NCBI GenBank assembly: GCA_048594865.1
Contig: JBMDWZ010000039.1
Span: 1 to 8,999, forward strand
From: CALKWS01 sp048594865
GTDB taxonomy: Bacteria > Actinomycetota > Actinomycetes > Actinomycetales > Beutenbergiaceae
Reading direction: 5' to 3'
DNA: 8,999 bases
Shown: positions 1 to 6,088 of the stretch, one piece after another
How positions within the stretch are numbered: position 1 is the stretch's first letter
Layout of the letters: each line of letters starts with the position of its first letter
Made by a program: the position numbers and the translations under genes
Notes under the pieces: model-generated
Databases searched by the model: none
What the model saw: the letters and a program-made list of their open reading frames with translations, nothing else
Told to the model about the DNA's origin: nothing

Positions 1-892
1 TCGCGCCCTCGGCGGCTCCAGCACCCACCAGGGTGTGGATCTCGTCGATGAACAGGATGATGTCGCCGCGGGTGCGGATCTCCTTGAGGACCTTCTTCAG
101 GCGCTCTTCGAAGTCACCGCGGTACCGGGACCCGGCCACCAGGGCGCCGAGGTCCAAGGTGTACAGCTGCTTGTCCTTGAGGGACTCGGGTACGTCACCG
201 CGGACGATGTCTTGGGCCAGGCCCTCAACAACAGCGGTCTTACCCACACCGGGTTCACCGATGAGCACTGGGTTGTTCTTGGTGCGCCGAGACAGCACCT
301 GCATGACCCGCTCGATTTCCTTCTCGCGGCGGATCACCGGGTCCAGCTTGGCGTCGCGGGCGGCCTGGGTCAGGTTGCGCCCAAACTGGTCCAGCACAGC
401 CGATCCCGAGGGGGTGCCCTCGTTGGGGCCACCGGAGGAGACGGGCTCCTTGCCCTGGTAGCCAGACAGCAGCTGGATGACCTGCTGGCGAACCTTGTTC
501 AGGTCGGCGCCGAGCTTGGTCAGAACCTGAGCGGCAACGCCCTCACCCTCGCGGATGAGACCGAGCAAGATGTGCTCGGTGCCGATGTAGTTGTGGCCCA
601 ACTGCAGCGCTTCGCGCAGCGATAGCTCCAGGACCTTCTTGGCGCGCGGCGTGAAGGGGATGTGCCCCTGCGGCGCCTGCTGGCCCTCGCCGATGATCTC
701 TTGAACCTGTTGGCGCACGGCCTCCAGGGAGATGTTCAGCGACTCCAGCGCTTTGGCGGCAACGCCCTCACCCTCGTGGATGAGACCGAGCAGGATGTGC
801 TCGGTGCCGATGTAGTTGTGGTTCAGCATCCGCGCCTCTTCCTGGGCGAGGACGACGACGCGGCGGGCTCGGTCGGTAAATCTTTCGAACAT
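1..892 (-). CDS. clpC: ATP-dependent Clp protease unfoldase subunit ClpC, 5' part only
   Basis: AAA+ unfoldase that recognises substrates, unfolds them using ATP and feeds them to the ClpP peptidase in the cytoplasm. The 297 codons present start at ATG 890-892, read MFERFTDRARR, and have GGGAG at 899-903 as ribosome binding site. Two Clp_N repeats (about residues 3-70 and 78-143) share the word HNYIGTEHILLGLI. A linker (about 146-165) leads into the first AAA domain, with Walker A GEPGVGKT at 212-219 and Walker B ending in Asp-283/Glu-284 (LFIDEIH). The rest of the gene, including the second AAA domain and the ClpP-contact loop, lies beyond the left edge. ClpC is distinguished from ClpB by its N-terminal sequence and the short linker after the Clp_N repeats. 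It is the last visible gene of a minus-strand series, 147 bp downstream of dtd, and probably has its own promoter. Confidence 0.97.
   Translation of the reverse strand, partial: MFERFTDRARRVVVLAQEEARMLNHNYIGTEHILLGLIHEGEGVAAKALESLNISLEAVRQQVQEIIGEGQQAPQGHIPFTPRAKKVLELSLREALQLGHNYIGTEHILLGLIREGEGVAAQVLTKLGADLNKVRQQVIQLLSGYQGKEPVSSGGPNEGTPSGSAVLDQFGRNLTQAARDAKLDPVIRREKEIERVMQVLSRRTKNNPVLIGEPGVGKTAVVEGLAQDIVRGDVPESLKDKQLYTLDLGALVAGSRYRGDFEERLKKVLKEIRTRGDIILFIDEIHTLVGAGAAEGA
531..821 (-). repeat. Near-identical 66-bp direct repeats inside clpC
   Basis: Bases 531-596 and 756-821 match at 64 of 66 positions. They encode the same stretch of the two Clp_N repeats (about residues 25-46 and 100-121). 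The offset is 225 bp, exactly 75 codons, so unequal recombination between them would keep the reading frame. The protein-level duplication is normal for Clp_N; the DNA identity, including third codon positions, is higher than the protein requires. Confidence 0.9.
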
Positions 893-898
893 GATTCG

Positions 899-949
899 CT
901 CCCATTGGCACGGGACCAGGTACAGCCCGGTCGTGGCGTGTTACGTCAA
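899..949 (-). promoter_or_regulatory. Possible clpC promoter and ribosome binding site
   Basis: Reading towards clpC, TTGACG at 949-944 resembles a -35 box. No clean -10 box follows at 16-18 bp; the nearest candidates lie around GCTGTACC at 926-919. The ribosome binding site GGGAG (903-899) is 6 bases before the ATG. The -35 call is a single motif match and could be chance. Confidence 0.3.
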
Positions 950-983
950 GGCTAACGGCGACCGGTGACCAAACCTGCCCGTG

Positions 984-998
984 TTCGCCAGGGGCGTG
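984..998. promoter_or_regulatory. Candidate ClgR box upstream of clpC
   Basis: The sequence TTCGC-CAGGG-GCGTG contains CGC-N5-GCG, the core of the operator used by ClgR, the actinobacterial activator of clp genes. It lies about 35 bp upstream of the possible clpC -35 box and 92 bp from the start codon, a sensible place for an activator. CGC and GCG are common in high-GC DNA, so one match is weak proof. No clgR gene is in the window. Confidence 0.35.
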
Positions 999-1039
999 AT
1001 AGCGCCACCGGACCTGCCGGCACCGAGACGGGGTCTAGG

Positions 1040-1465
1040 TCAGCTCTCCAGGACCAGGGTGACGGGGCCGTCGTTGACCAACGAGACCTTCATATCCGCC
1101 CCGAATTCACCGGTGGCCACGGTGATTCCGCGTTCGCGTAGGTCCGCGGCAACGGCGTCCACCAGCGGCTGCGCCACCGGCCCGGGTGCCGCGTCAGACC
1201 AGGTGGGGCGGCGGCCCTTCTTAGCCTGCCCATAGAGGGTGAATTGGCTGATCACAAGCACTGCGGCGCCGGACACCTCGCTCACCGAGCGCTCCCCATC
1301 CAGCAGGCGCAGGTCGGCGATCTTGCGGGCGATGAACGCAGCATCGGCGGCGGTGTCGGTGTGCGTCACACCCACCAGCGCCACCAAGCCGGTGCCGATT
1401 TCGCCGACCACTTGGCCATCGACGCTCACCGAGGCGCTGGTCACGCGCTGCAACACGGTCTTCAT
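1040..1465 (-). CDS. dtd: D-aminoacyl-tRNA deacylase
   Basis: Cytoplasmic editing enzyme that hydrolyses D-aminoacyl-tRNA, and also mischarged Gly-tRNA(Ala), so that D-amino acids and glycine are not misincorporated. The 141-residue length is usual for DTD. Family motifs are all present: MKTVLQRVTSASV at the N terminus, SQFTLYG at 73-79, TGEFGADM at 118-125, and NDGPVT at 131-136, which holds the Gly-cisPro pair that gives chiral specificity. The ATG at 1463-1465 gives the canonical MKxVLQR start. It lies 9 bp downstream of the asparaginase stop codon, so the two are almost certainly co-transcribed. clpC follows 147 bp further on. Nothing is missing or disrupted. Confidence 0.96.
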   Translation of the reverse strand: MKTVLQRVTSASVSVDGQVVGEIGTGLVALVGVTHTDTAADAAFIARKIADLRLLDGERSVSEVSGAAVLVISQFTLYGQAKKGRRPTWSDAAPGPVAQPLVDAVAADLRERGITVATGEFGADMKVSLVNDGPVTLVLES

Positions 1466-1474
1466 GGCTGCGAC

Positions 1475-2482
1475 CTAATCCTGCGCCGGCGCCCCGGCCG
1501 GGCGTGTCGACATCGGCGCGTCGCCGAATGCGGCTTGTACCGAACCCACCGGCTCACCGTGCCCGAGGACCGAAACACTCCCCCAGTCCCACTGCGTCCC
1601 TGGCGCGGGCGCAGCGCCCAACTGGGCCAATACGGCAGCGAGCACCACCGGCCGGGGCCGGGCTGCGCCGTCGGCGATCTTGAATGCAAACGCCGCGCCG
1701 GACGGTAGTGCCCCGGCGTAGACGCCCTCGGCACCGTCCTTGGCGATCAGCCCGGGGACGTCGCGCATGGCGCCGGTGACGTCCCGCCCGGTGCCACCAA
1801 CCAGGTCCGGATGCGTAGACATGGAATGGACGACGGCGGCGGCGTTGCTGCCCGTAGGTGCCTGGGCCAGAGCGGCGAACGCCCGAGCCAGCCCGAGCAG
1901 GCTGGTGGAGAACAGGGGTGCGCCGCAGCCGTCGATGGTGGCGTGGGTGACGGGGGTTCCGGTGAGCTCGGCCAAGCCCTGGCGGATCGCGCGCTGGAGC
2001 GGGTGATCGGGATCCAGGTAGGTGTCGGTGGGCCAGCCCTTGTGGACGCAGGTGGCGAGCATCGCGGCGTGTTTGCCGGAGCAGTTCTGGGTGATGCTGG
2101 CCGGTTCGGCGGTGCTGCGCGGGTTCGCCAACGGGAGCGAGGGGGTGTTTTGCAGGTCTGCCGCGGTAAGGCCAGCGTCCTGCAGCATGCCGGTGACCAC
2201 TTCGATGTGCTCCGGCTCGGCGTTGTGGGAGGCGCAAGCCAACGCGATCTGCTCGGGCGCGAGGGACACCCCGAGGTCCAACATCACCAGCGCCTGCAGC
2301 GGCTTCAGGCTGGAGCGGGCGAACATGTCCACCTCGATGGCACCCACGCGTTCGACAATCTCACCGCCAGCGTCCAGGGCTACCAGGTGCCCGCTGTGTG
2401 CGGACTCAACCACGTTGCCGCGGATCACCCAGGCCAGTGGCTCTCCGAAAATCTGCGCGGGGTTGGGGATCTGCACTGACAA
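1475..2482 (-). CDS. L-asparaginase II family protein (Asparaginase_II)
   Basis: Likely hydrolyses L-asparagine to aspartate and ammonia. The 335-residue protein belongs to the Asparaginase_II family (the Rhizobium etli ReAII / plant-type thermolabile group), not the EcAI/EcAII fold. Family residues can be seen: Ser-57 and Lys-60 in RSSLKPLQAL, Ser-85 in CASHNAE, Cys-134 and Lys-137 in NCSGKH, and Cys-186 in DGCGAP. In ReAII the Ser/Lys pairs are catalytic and the Cys/Lys/Cys set binds zinc. The start is TTG at 2480-2482; AGGAG (2491-2495) sits 8 bases upstream, which favours it over the GTG two codons further in. No signal peptide or membrane segment is seen, so it is probably cytoplasmic. 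It is followed after 9 bp by dtd. Substrate specificity is inferred from the family; many actinobacterial members are uncharacterised. Confidence 0.93.
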   Translation of the reverse strand: MSVQIPNPAQIFGEPLAWVIRGNVVESAHSGHLVALDAGGEIVERVGAIEVDMFARSSLKPLQALVMLDLGVSLAPEQIALACASHNAEPEHIEVVTGMLQDAGLTAADLQNTPSLPLANPRSTAEPASITQNCSGKHAAMLATCVHKGWPTDTYLDPDHPLQRAIRQGLAELTGTPVTHATIDGCGAPLFSTSLLGLARAFAALAQAPTGSNAAAVVHSMSTHPDLVGGTGRDVTGAMRDVPGLIAKDGAEGVYAGALPSGAAFAFKIADGAARPRPVVLAAVLAQLGAAPAPGTQWDWGSVSVLGHGEPVGSVQAAFGDAPMSTRPAGAPAQD

Positions 2483-2567
2483 AACGGGGTCTCCTGGTGA
2501 GGCGTGGGTGATCGGTGGTGCGAAGGATGGCGCTAGGAGGTGATGCGGGGCGGGCGGTGCCGTCGCT

Positions 2568-2583
2568 TAGCGGCTGGCCGCTA
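2568..2583 (-). other. Short perfect hairpin overlapping the DUF2516 stop codon
   Basis: TAGCGGC (2568-2574) and GCCGCTA (2577-2583) are perfect inverted repeats separated by two bases. The outer bases of one arm form the TAG stop of the DUF2516 gene. There is no T-run after it in the direction of transcription, so it is not a classical terminator. It could slow polymerase or protect the upstream message before the asparaginase gene. Confidence 0.35.
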
Positions 2584-2910
2584 GGACCAGGGCGATCCGC
2601 CATTGCCACGGTCGCGGTAGTTGCGCACGGCCGGGCGTACGTCGGCAAGGTAGATCCCGGCTGGCACCACGGCCACCACGAGGAAGATGAACAAGCCGAA
2701 CTGGCCCAACGGCGGCGGAATCCCCAGGAACGCGAACACGAAGGCCCCGGCGAGCACCGCGGCCCAAAAGCCCTTGGTGCGCTTATCGGCGTAAGGGAAT
2801 GCGGCGGAGGGTCGGCGCAACACGTCGAACAGCGCGAACACGCAAATGCCCACCACCACCAGCGAAATGCCAAGGAAGAGGTAGGTCTGGATGAGGCCGA
2901 CGAAACTCAC
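2581..2910 (-). CDS. DUF2516 family membrane protein
   Basis: Small integral membrane protein of 109 residues and unknown function. Three hydrophobic segments are visible at about 4-29, 47-64 and 70-89, with a polar loop (LRRPSAAFPYADKRTKGFW) between the first two and a basic C terminus. The loop word RPxAFxxAxxRTKxFW and the overall length are typical of the actinobacterial DUF2516 family. The start is GTG at 2908-2910; no good ribosome binding site precedes it, but TAGGCT at 2922-2917 ends 6 bases before it, suggesting a leaderless message. The asparaginase gene follows after 98 bp on the same strand; co-transcription is possible but not shown. Confidence 0.85.
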   Translation of the reverse strand: MSFVGLIQTYLFLGISLVVVGICVFALFDVLRRPSAAFPYADKRTKGFWAAVLAGAFVFAFLGIPPPLGQFGLFIFLVVAVVPAGIYLADVRPAVRNYRDRGNGGSPWS

Positions 2911-2922
2911 ACCCCGAGCCTA
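2911..2922 (-). promoter_or_regulatory. Possible -10 box for a leaderless DUF2516 transcript
   Basis: On the minus strand TAGGCT (2922-2917) fits the TANNNT form of an actinobacterial -10 box. Six bases later comes the GTG start, so the expected transcription start coincides with the start codon. No convincing -35 box accompanies it at the usual distance. Confidence 0.35.
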
Positions 2923-2965
2923 GTTCAGGGCGCGAGTGGGGAAAGCCATAAGTTTCGCGAGTCGG

Positions 2966-3529
2966 TCAAACGATGCGCGATACCAGCGCGTCCACGGCCT
3001 CCTCGGCGCTAACGCCGGTGCCCAAGGGCACGGTGAGCTGGTCAAGGATCAGGCCATCGATGGCAAAGTGCAGTAGCGCGATCTCGGTTCGCCCTCCGGG
3101 TAGCCCGGCGCCGTCATTGAAGGCCACGTCCTGTTCAAACATCCGCTGTCGCCACGCACCCAGCGCGCTGGCCACCTCCGGACGACGCGATCCCTCCAAG
3201 CGCAACTCAAAGAGCGCCAGGGCCACGTGCGGATCACTGCGAAGCCGGCGCACCACGTCGCGCAGATAGTCACGAAACAGCTCGCGGTCGGGTGTGCGCG
3301 ATGCCATGGCGGTGAGCACGCCTGGATCTGGAGTCAATCGCTCTTCGATCCGGTCGACCAGAGCAGAAATGAGGTCGTGGCGCCGCGGGAAGTAGTTCGA
3401 GGCGGTCCCCTTCGGAGTCTGCGCGCGGGCGTCGACGGCGCGGTGCGTGAGCCCCCGTGCCCCCTGTTCGGCGAGCACCCGGATTCCGGCATCGGCCAGT
3501 GCCGCGCGCCTCTCATCGTTTCGGGCCAT
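2966..3529 (-). CDS. TetR-family transcriptional regulator
   Basis: One-component DNA-binding repressor of 187 residues. The N-terminal helix-turn-helix lies at about residues 8-55; the pattern GLTHRAVDARAQTPKGTASN followed by YFPRRHDLI is the classic TetR recognition region (alanine-rich helix, turn, SNYF, then the helix entering the ligand domain). The remaining 130 or so residues are helical and variable, as expected for ligand binding. I chose ATG 3527-3529 (MARNDERRAAL) over an in-frame start 15 codons upstream because TACGGT lies 6 bases before it like a leaderless -10 box, and because the longer form would run through the putative operator. It is divergent from the RibD-like gene at 3600 across a 70-bp spacer, the usual arrangement for a TetR repressor and its target. 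The ligand cannot be told from sequence. Confidence 0.9.
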   Translation of the reverse strand: MARNDERRAALADAGIRVLAEQGARGLTHRAVDARAQTPKGTASNYFPRRHDLISALVDRIEERLTPDPGVLTAMASRTPDRELFRDYLRDVVRRLRSDPHVALALFELRLEGSRRPEVASALGAWRQRMFEQDVAFNDGAGLPGGRTEIALLHFAIDGLILDQLTVPLGTGVSAEEAVDALVSRIV

Positions 3530-3535
3530 GGTGGC

Positions 3536-3541
3536 ACCGTA
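3536..3541 (-). promoter_or_regulatory. Possible -10 box of the tetR gene
   Basis: Minus-strand TACGGT (TANNNT form) ends 6 bases before the chosen ATG, consistent with a leaderless transcript. No Shine-Dalgarno sequence is present. The candidate operator lies about 12 bp upstream of this hexamer, where bound repressor would cover the -35 region. Confidence 0.35.
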
Positions 3542-3545
3542 TCCC

Positions 3546-3583
3546 AACCACGACAGATGTTGTACATTAACCACGACATCTGT
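3546..3583. promoter_or_regulatory. Candidate TetR operator between divergent genes
   Basis: ACAGATGT (3553-3560) and ACATCTGT (3576-3583) are perfect 8-bp inverted repeats around a 15-bp spacer. The arms extend to 10 of 11 if the flanking ACG/AGT bases are counted. In addition the 10-bp word AACCACGACA occurs twice in direct orientation at 3546-3555 and 3569-3578. A plus-strand hexamer TACATT (3563-3568), a possible -10 box for the RibD-like gene, lies in the middle, so binding here would block that promoter and reach towards the tetR promoter too. Confidence 0.6.
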
Positions 3584-3599
3584 AGTGAATGGAGTGCCC

Positions 3600-4193
3600 G
3601 TGCGCAGCTTGGTCTATTACGTCGCCGTCAGCATCGACGGCTTCATCGCCGACCCCGACGGCGGATATGACGCCTTCGCTGTTGAGGGCGATCACATGTC
3701 GGTCGTCTTGGGCCAGTACGCCGACGCGCTTCCCGCACACGCGCACGCTGCCGTCGGAATCCAACCTCCGAGGACCCTCTTCGACACGGTGATCATGGGG
3801 TGGAACACCCTTCAGCCCGCACTGCTCGCGGGAGTCTCCAGCCCTTACCCCCATCTACAGCAGATCGTGGCCTCCAGGCGCGCGCCCGCGGTTGATCCGG
3901 CCATCACCGTCACCACCGATCCGATGAGCACCGTCCGCGAGGCGAAGCGCCAGGAGGGCCTGGATATCTGGTTGTGCGGCGGCGGCGAACTCGCTGGCGC
4001 TCTGCTGCCGCAGATCGATCGCTTGATCATTAAGCGCAACCCGGTGTTGTTGGGCGCCGGCATCCCGTTGTTCGGTCACCGGCACAGCGCCACCATGCCG
4101 TTCGCGCTGGCCAGCACCCGGGCGTTTGACTCCGGGGTGGTCATCGAGGAGTACGAGTCCGCACCGGCCGGCGCCCAGCAGGCAGGTGGCTAA
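3600..4193 (+). CDS. Dihydrofolate reductase-like / RibD C-terminal domain protein
   Basis: Predicted NAD(P)H-dependent reductase of the RibD_C (DHFR-like fold) family, 197 residues, cytoplasmic. Visible family features are the first strand and loop YYVAVSIDGFIADPDG (6-21), VIMGWNTLQPAL (64-75), and the nucleotide-binding glycine motif WLCGGGELAGALL (124-136), followed by the RNPVLLGAGIPLFG region (146-159) typical of the YyaP/YwjB-like subgroup. It lacks the deaminase half of true RibD, so it is not a riboflavin pathway enzyme by itself, and its substrate is unknown. GTG 3600-3602 is chosen because GGAG (3591-3594) lies 5 bases upstream; two in-frame GTG codons at 3585 and 3594 are poorer. 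It is divergent from and probably repressed by the TetR gene. Its stop is only 10 bp from the convergent toxin gene. Confidence 0.88.
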   Translation: MRSLVYYVAVSIDGFIADPDGGYDAFAVEGDHMSVVLGQYADALPAHAHAAVGIQPPRTLFDTVIMGWNTLQPALLAGVSSPYPHLQQIVASRRAPAVDPAITVTTDPMSTVREAKRQEGLDIWLCGGGELAGALLPQIDRLIIKRNPVLLGAGIPLFGHRHSATMPFALASTRAFDSGVVIEEYESAPAGAQQAGG

Positions 4194-4203
4194 AGACGCC
4201 GAG

Positions 4204-4638
4204 CTAGGCCTTCTCGGGCGCGGGCAACACCCTGAGCCCGAGCGAGGTTGCCACCCCGCCCAGCCGGGCGTCGGTGCTCGCGAAGATCGGGGCGGCCGGG
4301 GCGAGCAGTTGTGCCGAGGCCAACTGGATGCCGTCGCCGGCGCGCAGCCCGTGTTCCTGGGCTAATGAGGCCGCAGAATCGGCCAGCCCCGCGGTGATCT
4401 CGACCTTCCGCAATGCCGGCCACAGCAGCCGCCAGGCCTCGCTCGCCTGGGCGGCGGCCGGCTCTGGCAGCCGGCCGCTCAGTTGGCCGGCGCGCAGTAC
4501 CGCACGTACCTCGGCGTCGGCCAACCGGGAGGCGAATACGCCATCGGCCCGGTCCCACAGGGCGCGCATCAGCGCGGTGGATCGTTCCGAGTGCACCAGC
4601 GCCAGCAGTGCACTGGAGTCGAAGTAGACCAGGCTCAT
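4204..4638 (-). CDS. vapC: VapC-type PIN-domain ribonuclease toxin
   Basis: Magnesium-dependent ribonuclease toxin of a type II toxin-antitoxin pair, 144 residues. The acidic PIN residues are all present: Asp-7 in VYFDSSALLAL, Glu-43 in ADAEVRA, Asp-102 in LRAGDGIQLASA, and Asp-123 in STDARL. This suggests an active enzyme; VapC toxins usually cleave tRNA or rRNA, but the target here cannot be predicted. The ATG at 4636-4638 overlaps the antitoxin stop by 4 bp (ATGA), giving translational coupling. The gene is convergent with the RibD-like gene, 10 bp apart, with no clear terminator between them. Confidence 0.9.
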   Translation of the reverse strand: MSLVYFDSSALLALVHSERSTALMRALWDRADGVFASRLADAEVRAVLRAGQLSGRLPEPAAAQASEAWRLLWPALRKVEITAGLADSAASLAQEHGLRAGDGIQLASAQLLAPAAPIFASTDARLGGVATSLGLRVLPAPEKA

Positions 4639-4889
4639 CGGCGAAACCGGCGCACCAGGTCTGATACCGCCGAGTGCTTACCTTCCACTACCGGCGCCTC
4701 GGGGCGCTCGGTCTCTGGGCTGGCCAGCAGCCCGTCGCGTTCCAGGGAAGCGATCAGATCCGATCCCTGCACGCCGGTGAGCCGGGCCACCGGGACCCCG
4801 CGCTCGGTAATGATGAGGTCTTCGCCCTCACCCACACGCTCGATCCACGTCTTGAGTTGAGAGCGAAATGTACTGACCGGCACGTCCAT
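4635..4889 (-). CDS. vapB: Phd/YefM-family antitoxin (VapB role)
   Basis: Antitoxin of 84 residues. The N-terminal half (MDVPVSTFRSQLKTWIERV followed by a GEDLIITERGVPVARL stretch) is the Phd/YefM DNA-binding fold, in which the word ITERGxPVARL is diagnostic. The C-terminal half, ending SDLVRRFRR, is the part expected to wrap the toxin. It precedes the toxin with a 4-bp overlap. Start ATG 4887-4889; a 10-bp palindrome directly abuts it, and TACGCT lies 7 bases upstream, so the message may be leaderless. It probably represses its own operon with the toxin as co-repressor, as known for the family. The vapB symbol follows the partner; by fold it is Phd/YefM. Confidence 0.88.
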   Translation of the reverse strand: MDVPVSTFRSQLKTWIERVGEGEDLIITERGVPVARLTGVQGSDLIASLERDGLLASPETERPEAPVVEGKHSAVSDLVRRFRR

Positions 4890-4902
4890 GCTGTACAGCG
4901 TA
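4890..4902 (-). promoter_or_regulatory. Palindromic operator and -10 box of the toxin-antitoxin operon
   Basis: GCTGTACAGC at 4890-4899 is a perfect 10-bp palindrome immediately before the antitoxin ATG. It overlaps minus-strand TACGCT (4902-4897), a TANNNT hexamer placed for a leaderless transcript. A repressor on this palindrome would cover both the -10 box and the start point, as expected for autoregulation. No good -35 box is seen. Confidence 0.5.
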
Positions 4903-4993
4903 ACCTCGCGAGTGCCGCAATGGAACGGAACGCTCGCGAACCTTGATCCCGTGGCTCAGCGACGCGCGCGGGGCTCAGCCTCGATCGCGCGGA

Positions 4994-6088
4994 TCAGGGA
5001 CGACGACGGAGCGCCGGGTTGGGCTTGGGGGTATCGCGGGGCGGTGGCCGGTTCGTGCCAAAGCCCTCGGGAGACACGATCGTCTCCTGGCTGGCGGCGA
5101 CCCCACCGGCGGTCAGTTCCGCCTCCGGATCGGTGTTGCGCTTGATAATCCCCAGCGCGATCGGACCCAGTTCGTGGTGACGCACCACGGTGGTGAGTTT
5201 GCCCACCGCGCGGCCGCCTGCAATCAACTCGGCACCGGCGTCGGGAAGGGTGTGTTCGGACCCGTCCAGGTGCAGCAGCACCAGGCGCCGCGGCGGGCGG
5301 CCCATGGTGAACACCCGGGCGATGGTCTCTTGCCCGCGGTAGCAGCCCTTTTCCAGGTGTACCGCACTGCGCAGCCAGTCCAGTTCGTGGGGGATGGCGC
5401 GCTCATCGACGTCCATCGCCAACCGCGGACGGTAGGCCGCCACCCGCAGCGCCTCCCACGCCCACACCCCGGCCAGCCGGGCGCCGGTGTACTTCGCCAG
5501 CGTCTCGCGCGGCACCACCCACAGGGCCGCCTGCCATTGCGCCCCGGGGTGCTGGTGATCGGGTGGCCCGTATCGGGTGGAACCGGCGCCGGTCACCGGC
5601 CACGGATCGCGCCACTGCTGAACCGTGTCGTCCTTCAGCGATTCGGCGAGCTCGCCGGCATCGGCGCTGGATCCCAGCACCGCCAGGTCCTCGCGCGCGC
5701 TGACTTCCACACGCATCGCGAACCGCATCGACTCCAGGTATTGCACCAGCCCCTGCGCGCGTGACCCTTCGGTCAACAGCCACGTGGTGTCGCCATCATC
5801 GACGACGGCGGCGGCGTGCTCGATCCGTCCGTGCGGATCGAGAACCAACAGTTCTGTGCAGGTACCGGGTTCAAGACCGGTCAGGTGTTGGGAGGTGATG
5901 GCGTGCAGCCAGGTCAACCGGTCCGCACCGGTGACGGTGAGGACTCCCATGTGGGACAGGTCCACCAGGGCCTTGCCCGATTCCAGGGCGCGCTGCTCGC
6001 GCAAGGGTTCGCCGTAGTGCGCCGCGACGCCCTCATCTACCCCGGTCGCGGCGACCGCGCCGGGGGCCAAGAGCAGGGGGCTGGTCAC
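4994..6088 (-). CDS. ygfZ: YgfZ/CAF17-type folate-binding protein
   Basis: Member of the GcvT-like YgfZ family, which uses tetrahydrofolate and supports assembly or repair of certain iron-sulphur enzymes and tRNA modification. The protein is 364 residues long. The family signature KGCYRGQE is at 247-254, with the conserved Cys at 249. The GcvT-like N-terminal part (LVDLSHMGVLTVTGADRLTW at 41-60) and the C-terminal barrel (about 265-340) are also present. The last 20 or so residues are proline- and arginine-rich and probably disordered. The start GTG 6086-6088 overlaps the stop of the FABP-like gene by 4 bp (GTGA), so translation is coupled. It is the last gene of a three-gene operon; about 100 bp separate it from the toxin-antitoxin promoter. 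It is not aminomethyltransferase GcvT, given the signature and the absence of other glycine-cleavage genes. Confidence 0.93.
   Translation of the reverse strand: MTSPLLLAPGAVAATGVDEGVAAHYGEPLREQRALESGKALVDLSHMGVLTVTGADRLTWLHAITSQHLTGLEPGTCTELLVLDPHGRIEHAAAVVDDGDTTWLLTEGSRAQGLVQYLESMRFAMRVEVSAREDLAVLGSSADAGELAESLKDDTVQQWRDPWPVTGAGSTRYGPPDHQHPGAQWQAALWVVPRETLAKYTGARLAGVWAWEALRVAAYRPRLAMDVDERAIPHELDWLRSAVHLEKGCYRGQETIARVFTMGRPPRRLVLLHLDGSEHTLPDAGAELIAGGRAVGKLTTVVRHHELGPIALGIIKRNTDPEAELTAGGVAASQETIVSPEGFGTNRPPPRDTPKPNPALRRRP

Noticed and set aside
35..625. Long plus-strand open frame opposite clpC
   Set aside because: It is the antisense shadow of a clearly conserved ClpC sequence; its product has no family resemblance. 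The same holds for plus-strand frames opposite the asparaginase (1811-2479) and ygfZ (4943-5764).
1008..1020. Hairpin CCGG-ACCTG-CCGG downstream of dtd as a terminator
   Set aside because: Only 4-bp arms and no T-run; expected by chance at this GC content.
3447..3599. N-terminal extension of the RibD-like protein
   Set aside because: The open frame extends upstream, but it would overlap tetR and the operator, and the family starts with the strand at LVYYVAVS just after GTG 3600.
4940..4996. Terminator for the ygfZ operon
   Set aside because: The spacer is GC-rich with partial repeats (GGCTCAGC-like words twice), but I could not build a convincing stem followed by T residues.
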